5,302 nucleotides of DNA from an uncultured Lachnospiraceae bacterium (GCA_946538445.1 CAMNGO010000150.1:1-5302); one strand, 5' to 3'; shown: positions 1 through 4,900, counted from the first letter of the stretch. Notes: a model not told the origin generated them from the sequence alone. Numbers and translations are program-made.

Positions 1-148
1 CAATCTGCTCTACACTGCAGTGACCAGGGCACAGAATCTGGTGGCAATCGTGGGCAGAGAATCCATGATCGGGCAAATGATCGATAACGAAACGGAACAG
101 AAAAGGTATACCAACCTCGGAAACTGCCTCAAAGAGGGGCTTAACTAA
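1..148 (+). CDS. recD2: RecD2-type ATP-dependent DNA helicase, C-terminal end (5' truncated by window)
   Basis: The reading frame is open from position 2 and ends at TAA 146-148, giving 48 residues. It begins NLLYTAVTRAQNLVAIVG, which matches superfamily 1 helicase motif VI as seen in RecD/RecD2/TraA proteins: (L)LYTAVTRA followed by a hydrophobic strand ending VG, with the arginine of VTRA expected to contact ATP. The remaining ~30 residues (ending TNLGNCLKEGLN) fit the short tail after motif VI in RecD2. The family unwinds DNA 5'-3' and acts in recombination and repair, usually without RecBC in Gram-positives. Only the C-terminus is visible, so RecD2 rather than another UvrD/RecD-like helicase is inferred from the LLYTAVTRA wording. 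It converges on comF: its stop codon overlaps the comF stop on the other strand, and no terminator hairpin is seen at the junction. Confidence 0.82.
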   Translation, partial: NLLYTAVTRAQNLVAIVGRESMIGQMIDNETEQKRYTNLGNCLKEGLN

Positions 149-939
149 AGGATCTCATCCCTGGATACACCGATGCAGAGGGAGTAAACATATACTTTCT
201 CTACGCCGGCAGCTTTTAGGAGACGTGTGCAGGATTCCATAGTCGCTCCGGTGGTATAGATGTCATCTATGAGAAGGACCCGGCGGAGATCCTTCGTGTT
301 TAGCTGCCCCTGATCATTCAGATAAGCCGGATTCAGACCGAAGGCTTTTCTTAGATTGTTCAGGCGGGCTTGGGGGCTGAACTGCTTCTGGGGCAGGGTA
401 TCCTGATTACGTAAGACAATATCTGTATAACAAGGGAGGTTTAATCGCTGAGCAAGCTGATTCGCAATCAGCTCTGCCTGATTATAACCTCTTTTTTTTC
501 TTTTGTTTTTATGGATGGGAATGGGAATGATAGCCTGAAGATGCCAGGCATCTAGCTGTCTGAGATGCATGCGGCAGATACTTTCCACATAAAAATCGGA
601 CAGATATCTTTGATTATGGTATTTAAACGCAACGATGGAAGTGCGTGTCATCGAATTGTATAAGAAGAGGGCCAGCCCCTGGTCGAATGATTTTGGGAAG
701 ATACGGCAATCATAACATAGCTCCTGCCTTTCATCCCGCAAGGGTTTCCCACATCGGAAACAGGTGGGCTGTCCTACGAGAGGAAGCCGGGTCCGGCAGG
801 TATGGCAAAGAGTGTCCGGATATGGAAGAAGCTCATCGCAGAAGGGGCAATGCCTGGGAAACAACAAGGGAAGGATATACTGTCTGATTCCCCGGCAGAC
901 TGAAGCCCGGATCTGATGTGTTTTTGAACCGGGGGACAT
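145..939 (-). CDS. comF: ComF family protein (zinc-ribbon plus phosphoribosyltransferase-like domain)
   Basis: 264 residues. The N-terminal part has four CxxC pairs: C31-C34 (CPFC), C45-C48 (CHTC), C60-C63 (CFRCGKP) and C75-C78 (CYDC), as in the double zinc ribbon of ComF. The C-terminal part is a type I phosphoribosyltransferase fold, with KRGYNQAELIA near 149-159 and the PRPP-loop signature VLLIDDIYTTGAT at 221-233. ComF proteins are needed for uptake of single-stranded transforming DNA in naturally competent bacteria and probably work in the cytoplasm with the ComFA helicase; many non-competent Clostridia also carry them. The start at 939 is chosen because GGGAGGG sits 8 nt upstream (947-953) and the gene then begins 2 nt after the dut stop. 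The longer frame back to 1104 lies wholly inside dut. It is the last gene of the nrdD-dut cluster and presumably depends on read-through from the upstream promoter. Confidence 0.95.
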   Translation of the reverse strand: MSPGSKTHQIRASVCRGIRQYILPLLFPRHCPFCDELLPYPDTLCHTCRTRLPLVGQPTCFRCGKPLRDERQELCYDCRIFPKSFDQGLALFLYNSMTRTSIVAFKYHNQRYLSDFYVESICRMHLRQLDAWHLQAIIPIPIHKNKRKKRGYNQAELIANQLAQRLNLPCYTDIVLRNQDTLPQKQFSPQARLNNLRKAFGLNPAYLNDQGQLNTKDLRRVLLIDDIYTTGATMESCTRLLKAAGVEKVYVYSLCIGVSRDEIL

Positions 940-941
940 AG

Positions 942-1397
942 TTATGCCCTCCCGGTACTGCCATGGCCTCCACGGTCCGGCTGATTTAATTCTCTCACTT
1001 CTGAGAAAGAAATGACAGGTTGGTGTTTCATGATACGAAACTGACAGATCCGGTCGTTGACATGAATCACGGTATCTCTCATGGCAAGAGCCGGCATGAA
1101 CCACTGATCGTTATCCCCGCAGTAGGATTCGTCGATTACGCCCATGGAATTGGTCTGAATGATACCGAAATTCTTATAAGTGGAACTTCTGGGAACCACA
1201 TGGGCTTCGTACCCTTCCGGAAGCTTCATGGCTACCCCAAGAGGGATCAAAGCGAACTCCCCCTTTTTCAAACTGATTTCACTGGCGGCCCTCAGGTCGA
1301 TCCAGTCAGATACTCCATCGATATAGGTGAGTCTGTCAATCTTATCCGTAAAGTATTTGATGGAGATCTCCAGGGAGTTAGTGTAAGATGAATTCAT
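942..1397 (-). CDS. dut: dUTP diphosphatase (dUTPase)
   Basis: 151 residues, the usual size of a trimeric dUTPase. It hydrolyses dUTP to dUMP and pyrophosphate, keeping uracil out of DNA and feeding thymidylate synthesis. The five family motifs appear in order: DLRAA (34-38) with IPLGVAMKLP (51-60); VPRSST (68-73); GVIDESYCGD (86-95), containing the catalytic Asp89; NDRICQF (114-120); and the C-terminal glycine-rich DRGGHGSTG (141-149). The GDNDQW segment at 94-99 replaces the more common GE(I/V) and is, from memory, typical of a Firmicutes dUTPase subgroup. The start at 1397 has AGGAG 5 nt upstream (1403-1407), and its ATG overlaps the nrdG TGA by 4 nt (ATGA), indicating translational coupling. 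The longer frame to 1496 lies inside nrdG and is rejected. The adjacent ribonucleotide reductase genes fit a shared role in DNA precursor supply. Confidence 0.97.
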   Translation of the reverse strand: MNSSYTNSLEISIKYFTDKIDRLTYIDGVSDWIDLRAASEISLKKGEFALIPLGVAMKLPEGYEAHVVPRSSTYKNFGIIQTNSMGVIDESYCGDNDQWFMPALAMRDTVIHVNDRICQFRIMKHQPVISFSEVRELNQPDRGGHGSTGRA

Positions 1398-1873
1398 GTT
1401 ATCTCCTCTCTTTTTATGATACGTTGGTTGGAACTGCCACGAAAATCCAGTTCCAGGGAGCGAAGGCTCTCGACGTATGGTCCGTCTATCAGCCAATCAC
1501 TGATGGACAAAAGATCACCGATCTCCGGATGATCTTTGGACATCTCCAGCAGATCTTCATAGAGATAGCCGGTGTAAGTGATGACAGTTCCTCCGAACTG
1601 CCTTACCAGACGCCCTAATTGCACCAGGGCTTCCGCCTGGCAGAAGGGCTCTCCACCCGTAAAAGTTATGCCGCGAAGCAGAGGATTTTCTTTATATTGC
1701 TCAAAAACGGAGGACACGCTGACAAGGTGTCCTCCGTTAAAATCATGGGTCTGAGGATTATGACAGCCGGGACACCTGTGAGGACATCCCTGAACAAATA
1801 CCGCCATACGGATCCCCGGTCCGTCCACGATGGATTCCTGGACGATGGAATGAATCCTGAGATTATAATCCAT
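1394..1873 (-). CDS. nrdG: Anaerobic ribonucleotide reductase activating protein (radical SAM)
   Basis: 159 residues. NrdG uses a [4Fe-4S] cluster and S-adenosylmethionine to abstract a hydrogen from the glycine of NrdD, creating the glycyl radical needed for reduction of ribonucleotides. The radical-SAM CxxxCxxC is C30-C34-C37 (GCPHRCPGCHNP), the SAM-contacting GGE lies in GITFTGGEPF (68-78), and DWLIDGPYVESL plus FRGSSNQRII (144-153) are typical NrdG C-terminal signatures. The chosen ATG at 1873 overlaps the 3' end of the small upstream ORF by 11 nt. AAGGAT ends 10 nt upstream, and a stronger GAGGAG (1890-1895) is 16 nt away. An in-frame ATG at 1909 would add 12 arginine-rich residues but has no nearby ribosome binding site. 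Here the substrate glycine should lie in the adjacent 50-residue protein rather than in the large NrdD chain. Confidence 0.95.
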   Translation of the reverse strand: MDYNLRIHSIVQESIVDGPGIRMAVFVQGCPHRCPGCHNPQTHDFNGGHLVSVSSVFEQYKENPLLRGITFTGGEPFCQAEALVQLGRLVRQFGGTVITYTGYLYEDLLEMSKDHPEIGDLLSISDWLIDGPYVESLRSLELDFRGSSNQRIIKREEIT

Positions 1874-2015
1874 GTTTAACCCGATCCTTCTCCTCTGAGC
1901 GCTTCGCATTATTAAAACGGTCTACGGTTCCTACCAGATATCCGGTGATACGGCGGATACGTTCAAAACCGACACCTTTGCCGATAACTTCTGTTTTTTT
2001 ATCTTTTTTCTCCAT
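1863..2015 (-). CDS. Small stand-alone NrdD C-terminal (glycyl radical) protein
   Basis: A 50-residue ORF starting MEKKDKKTEVIGKGVGFERI and ending EEKDRVKHGL. Residues 19-27 (RIRRITGYL) match the RxxGYL glycyl-radical motif found at the extreme C-terminus of NrdD, with Gly25 the predicted radical site. The following VDRFNNAKRSEEKDRVKH resembles the last residues of ordinary NrdD chains. It has AGGAG (2023-2027) 7 nt before its ATG, starts 21 nt after the nrdD stop and overlaps the nrdG start by 11 nt, so it looks translated in its own right between the enzyme and its activase. The simplest role is the radical-bearing part of a two-chain anaerobic RNR, comparable in logic to the GrcA/YfiD spare domain of pyruvate formate-lyase. 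Lys/Arg-rich residues 1-8 may be a linker. I believe similar short proteins are deposited for Lachnospiraceae, but could not check. The alternative is the downstream half of an nrdD gene split by a nonsense codon. Confidence 0.85.
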   Translation of the reverse strand: MEKKDKKTEVIGKGVGFERIRRITGYLVGTVDRFNNAKRSEEKDRVKHGL

Positions 2016-2022
2016 ATCGTTT

Positions 2023-2027
2023 CTCCT
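2023..2027 (-). promoter_or_regulatory. Ribosome binding site of the 50-residue glycyl-radical ORF
   Basis: The minus-strand AGGAG lies 7 nt before the ATG at 2015, inside the 21-nt gap after the nrdD stop. This near-ideal site is the main evidence that the small ORF is a gene rather than a debris fragment of nrdD. Confidence 0.8.
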
Positions 2028-2036
2028 GTGTTTTTC

Positions 2037-4349
2037 CTATTCATCCCACAAAAAAGTAGGGACATCCGGATACTTCTTCTGTAATTCTTTCAGCTTCTCC
2101 AGGGAGATCCCCTCACCGTCACGTCGTCCACAACGTGGGCATACATCTCCTATAACTCCATTATACCCACAGATAGGATCACGGTCAACGGGATGATTGA
2201 TGGAGCCGTAGCCCACTCCCTGCTCCTTCATATAACGCACGATGGACTCAAATGCAGGAAGGTTTTTGCAGGTGTCTCCGTCAAGCTCGACATAAGAGAT
2301 ATGACCGGCATTGGTCAAAGCATGGTAGGGTGCTTCCAGCTGCAGTTTCTTGAAGGAACGGATGGGGAAATAAACCGGCACATGGAAGGAATTGGTATAA
2401 TACGGACGATCCGTAATGCCTTCCAGAGTTCCGTACCTCTTCTGATCAATCTTCACAAAGCGGCCGCTAAGCCCCTCAGCCGGGGTAGCAAGCAAAGTGA
2501 AGTTCAGTCCGTATTCTTTGGAGATTTCATCAGTCCGTCTTCTCATGTGACCGATGATCTCCAGACCAAGCTTCTGTGATTCCTCACTTTCCCCGTGATG
2601 CTTTCCTGTGAGAGCTACCAGTGTCTCCGCCAAACCGATGAAACCTATACTCAAAGTTCCGTGCTTAAGCACCTCACCAATGGTATCGTCCATGGACAGC
2701 TTCTCGGAATCGATCCAGATACCCTGCGCCATGAGGAATGGATAGTTCCTCACCTTCTTCAGTGACTGTATCTTAAGGCGATGCAGTAACTGACGGACTA
2801 CCAGATCGATGCGGTCATCCAGCATATTGTAGAAGACATCAAGATCCCCTTTTGACTCAATACCGAGACGGGGGAGGTTGATGGATGTAAAACTGAGATT
2901 GCCACGGCCGAAAGTGACCTGCCGGTCAGGATCGTAATTATTGCCCAGAACCCTGGTACGGCATCCCATGTAAGCGACCTCCGTGTTCGGATCCCCTTCT
3001 TTATAATAAGAAATATTAAACGGCGCATCGATAAAACTGAAATTCGGAAAAAGCCGCTTGGCGGAAGTCCTGATGGCCAGCTGGAAGAGGTCATAGTTGG
3101 GATCTCCCGGATTATAATTGATGCCTTCCTTCACTTTGAAAATCTGTACCGGGAAGATGGGTGTCTCTCCATTCCCAAGACCGTCCATGGTGGATTCCAG
3201 GAGGCACTCTATAACCATGTGTCCTTCCGGGGAGATGTCCGTTCCGTAATTGATGGATGAGAAAGGCACCTGGGCTCCGGCTCTGGAATGCATGGTATTC
3301 AGGTTATGGATAAGGGCCTGCATGGCCTGCTTGGTATGCTTCCTTGTATATTTCATAGCCTGCTCCCAGGAGAAGGCATGGATGACGTCCCAATCATAAG
3401 AAGGGAGCTCCTCCATCTTATCTCCCAGGGTAAGGGTTCCCCGGAGCTCATCAGAAGTCAGACCCTTTAATATAGAAAGAATCCGTTCAGAATCACTCAT
3501 TGTCAATGTACTGGTAAGATGGCCGGTAATCACTGCTTCCAGGTTAAGACAGGACTCTTCTTCGAAATCATACTTGATCATCATGTAGGAAGACAATGCA
3601 TGAAGGTATTCCTTCTGGAAGGTTTTGCTTACCCCCCTGGCCATGGCATAGTCAAAATTCGGGATACTCTGGCCACCGTGCATCTCATTCTGATTGGCCT
3701 GGATCGCGATACAGGCAAGCGCGGAATAGGTGCCGATGGACTGCGGCTCATGGACGTGCCCGTGACCGGTAGAGAAACCATGGTGGAACAGAGAGATCAG
3801 ATCAATCTGGCAACAGGTTTCTGTCAGCATATAAAAATCCATATCATGGATATGAATATCTCCACGGATGTGAGCTGCTGCGATATCCTTTGGCAATACA
3901 TAATTAAGAATAAAATATTTGGAACCTTCGGATCCATACTTCAGCATGGTACCCATTGCGGTATCCCCGTCAATATTGGCATTCTCTCTCTTGATGTTTT
4001 CCGAAGCTGCATCGGAGTAGGTGAGCTTCTTATAGATATTCATCAGGGAGGATTCCGAATTACGGATCTTGGTATGTTCTGCCCGGTATAGAATGTATTC
4101 TTTGGCGGTGGAAGCGAAGCCATAGCGGATCAATGCCTGCTCAACCAGGTCCTGGATCTGTTCCACCGTCGGGATGGAATACTTCATGGCCGCCTCACAC
4201 ACTTTTTGTGTCACATAGGAGAGATCCGATTCCGTCATGGTGTCCTCCGCTGCGATACAAGCCCGCTGTATGGCGGAATAGATCTTCTCGGCATGAAAAG
4301 GAACCAGGGAACCATTTCTCTTCTGAATCTGTTTAATCTTAATAGACAT
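2037..4349 (-). CDS. nrdD: Anaerobic (class III) ribonucleoside-triphosphate reductase, large chain lacking its glycyl-radical motif
   Basis: 770 residues from the ATG at 4349. It reduces ribonucleoside triphosphates to deoxy forms under anaerobic conditions, in the cytoplasm. Residues ~4-95 form an ATP-cone allosteric domain (KQIQKRNGSLVPF onward). The ten-stranded barrel follows: GDIHIHDMDFYMLTETCC (163-180), with the cysteine pair C179/C180 at the position of the conserved active-site cysteine; HEPQSIGTYSA (200-210); and MGCRTRV (461-467), with C463 as likely thiyl-radical cysteine. Near the end, DPICGYNG (724-731) and CPRCGRR (737-743) form the zinc region, in which only three of the expected four cysteines are seen. 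The chain then continues for ~27 residues and stops at TAG 2037-2039 without any RxxGYL motif, which is found instead in the next ORF. The start is not certain: an in-frame GTG at 4361 would add four residues and lies closer to the AAGGAG. Lead gene of the operon, divergent from rpsL. Confidence 0.96.
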   Translation of the reverse strand: MSIKIKQIQKRNGSLVPFHAEKIYSAIQRACIAAEDTMTESDLSYVTQKVCEAAMKYSIPTVEQIQDLVEQALIRYGFASTAKEYILYRAEHTKIRNSESSLMNIYKKLTYSDAASENIKRENANIDGDTAMGTMLKYGSEGSKYFILNYVLPKDIAAAHIRGDIHIHDMDFYMLTETCCQIDLISLFHHGFSTGHGHVHEPQSIGTYSALACIAIQANQNEMHGGQSIPNFDYAMARGVSKTFQKEYLHALSSYMMIKYDFEEESCLNLEAVITGHLTSTLTMSDSERILSILKGLTSDELRGTLTLGDKMEELPSYDWDVIHAFSWEQAMKYTRKHTKQAMQALIHNLNTMHSRAGAQVPFSSINYGTDISPEGHMVIECLLESTMDGLGNGETPIFPVQIFKVKEGINYNPGDPNYDLFQLAIRTSAKRLFPNFSFIDAPFNISYYKEGDPNTEVAYMGCRTRVLGNNYDPDRQVTFGRGNLSFTSINLPRLGIESKGDLDVFYNMLDDRIDLVVRQLLHRLKIQSLKKVRNYPFLMAQGIWIDSEKLSMDDTIGEVLKHGTLSIGFIGLAETLVALTGKHHGESEESQKLGLEIIGHMRRRTDEISKEYGLNFTLLATPAEGLSGRFVKIDQKRYGTLEGITDRPYYTNSFHVPVYFPIRSFKKLQLEAPYHALTNAGHISYVELDGDTCKNLPAFESIVRYMKEQGVGYGSINHPVDRDPICGYNGVIGDVCPRCGRRDGEGISLEKLKELQKKYPDVPTFLWDE

Positions 4350-4358
4350 CTTGATGTA

Positions 4359-4371
4359 CACAGATCTCCTT
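4359..4371 (-). promoter_or_regulatory. nrdD ribosome binding site and alternative GTG start
   Basis: AAGGAG (4366-4371) is the only good Shine-Dalgarno sequence before nrdD. It is 16 nt from the ATG at 4349, which is too far, but 4 nt from an in-frame GTG at 4359-4361, which is a little close. The GTG start would give a 774-residue protein with four extra residues before MSIKIKQIQ. The sequence does not decide between them; the GTG is slightly favoured by spacing, the ATG by codon. Confidence 0.55.
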
Positions 4372-4391
4372 TCCTCATAGTATGGTTTAAA

Positions 4392-4410
4392 GTATAAAGA
4401 TATATTATAC
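4392..4410. promoter_or_regulatory. Inverted repeat over the nrdD -10 and start site
   Basis: GTATAA (4392-4397) and TTATAC (4405-4410) are perfect inverted arms around a 7-nt centre, covering the -10 element and the predicted transcription start. This is where a repressor would sit. It does not match the NrdR-box consensus well, so NrdR is not claimed. AT-rich promoter sequence can make short palindromes by chance. Confidence 0.35.
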
Positions 4411-4430
4411 AGAACACATGTTTTTGTCAA
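4402..4430 (-). promoter_or_regulatory. Sigma-A promoter of the nrdD operon
   Basis: Minus-strand TTGACA (4425-4430) is followed after 17 nt by TAATAT (4402-4407), or after 15 nt by TATAAT (4404-4409); the overlapping TATAATAT serves either register. Transcription would start near 4395, giving a 5' leader of about 35-45 nt before nrdD. No other strong promoter was seen inside the nrdD-comF cluster, so this is the likely single promoter for all five genes. Confidence 0.75.
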
Positions 4431-4512
4431 TGCAGAAACAGGGGTCATTTTGTGCCGGGGATTCCCTTCATTATTACAAAAAAAGAATAGAAGAAGCATA
4501 AAATTTCTATTG

Positions 4513-4667
4513 TGTGGATAAATGAAAAGTTGTACCTCTTTTATCCACAGGGATGGCTTATTTGAAAGATTTTTGACAGGTTGAATCTATGGGAGCTATA
4601 TGGACTCCGTGAGTTTTTTCCACTTTATCCACAATGATGGGTGGATTTTGTGGATATGATTTCCACA
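4513..4667. promoter_or_regulatory. DnaA-box cluster
   Basis: Three perfect DnaA 9-mers are present: TGTGGATAA at 4513-4521 (minus-oriented), TTATCCACA at 4541-4549 (+) and TTATCCACA at 4625-4633 (+). Two degenerate copies follow: TGTGGATAT at 4649-4657 (minus-oriented, one mismatch) and ATTTCCACA at 4659-4667 (+, two mismatches). Under equal base frequencies about 0.04 perfect copies are expected in the whole window on both strands, so three in 121 bp is not chance. The replication initiator DnaA binds such sites; away from oriC they act in gene regulation or DnaA titration. The cluster is about 85 nt upstream of the nrdD -35 and about 80 nt upstream of the rpsL -35, so it could influence either gene. 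The first two boxes also form an inverted repeat (10-bp arms, 17-nt loop), but without a T-tract. Confidence 0.8.
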
Positions 4668-4748
4668 TCCGTTTTCCAGACTAAGCCGACTACAGAAAGA
4701 GGGATTACATGTCATTTTCTCCCTATTTCACAATTTATAATTTCCATA

Positions 4749-4777
4749 TTGACAAAACAATTATCTTTCTATATAAT
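4749..4777 (+). promoter_or_regulatory. Sigma-A promoter of rpsL
   Basis: TTGACA (4749-4754), a 17-nt spacer and TATAAT (4772-4777) match the consensus exactly at both hexamers and in spacing, in AT-rich surroundings. This is the strong promoter expected for a ribosomal protein operon. The start would be near 4784, leaving a 5' untranslated leader of about 130 nt. Confidence 0.9.
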
Positions 4778-4785
4778 TTTTAGAG

Positions 4786-4873
4786 TGTGTTTTTATGCAT
4801 AGAATATAGCATCAAAACACAGGCCCATAGTTAAAGAGCTATGGACCGGCGGTTAAAGCCGACCAGTAACTAT
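4786..4873 (+). promoter_or_regulatory. Structured 5' leader of the rpsL mRNA (three hairpins)
   Basis: Three consecutive inverted repeats begin right at the predicted transcript start. Hairpin 1 pairs 4786-4798 with 4809-4821 (13 positions, one T/C mismatch, 10-nt loop). Hairpin 2 pairs CCATAG (4825-4830) with CTATGG (4839-4844). Hairpin 3 pairs CGGC (4847-4850) with GCCG (4858-4861). The heptamer GTTAAAG occurs at 4830-4836 and again at 4852-4858, entering each of the last two loops. An alternative 7-bp pairing of ATAGTTA (4827-4833) with TAACTAT (4867-4873) would break hairpin 2 and enclose hairpin 3. No T-tract follows, so it is not a plain terminator. Autoregulation by an S12-operon protein or transcript stabilisation are possible; I do not recognise it as a named RNA family. 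Confidence 0.55.
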
Positions 4874-4900
4874 TTGCAACCACATCAGAGAAATATGCAT

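Noticed and set aside
940..1104. 55-residue N-terminal extension of ComF
   Set aside because: It lies entirely inside dut in another frame; ATG 939 has a good GGGAGGG site and gives the normal ComF N-terminus just before the CPFC pair.
1398..1496. 33-residue N-terminal extension of dUTPase
   Set aside because: It overlaps the conserved C-terminus of NrdG; ATG 1397 has AGGAG at 5 nt and the usual ATGA coupling.
1874..1909. 12-residue extension of NrdG from ATG 1909
   Set aside because: No ribosome binding site near it, and the arginine-rich residues do not resemble NrdG N-termini; they overlap the small radical-protein gene.
2037..2039. TAG read as pyrrolysine in nrdD
   Set aside because: No evidence in the window of pyl genes, and the small downstream ORF has its own start signals; plain termination is the simpler reading.
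3519..4091. 190-codon plus-strand ORF opposite nrdD, and other plus-strand ORFs across 645-4397
   Set aside because: All lie antisense to well-supported genes, show no recognisable domain and no consistent ribosome binding sites; they are shadows of the real coding frames.
4392..4430. NrdR box at the nrdD promoter
   Set aside because: No pair of 16-bp ACAC-TATAT-GTGT-like sites at helical spacing was found; the palindrome present differs from that consensus.
4362..4499. Upstream extension of NrdD to position 4499
   Set aside because: It would start upstream of the predicted promoter and encode a low-complexity stretch unlike the ATP-cone start.
4573..4602. Second plus-strand promoter, TTGACA-18-TATATG
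   Set aside because: The -10 is poor and no gene depends on it, since rpsL has a perfect promoter downstream; it was left uncalled.
4513..4800. Chromosomal replication origin (oriC)
   Set aside because: There are DnaA boxes and AT-rich sequence, but no dnaA, dnaN, gyrB or rpmH neighbour and no clear DnaA-trio or unwinding element next to the boxes; a regulatory or titration cluster is more likely.
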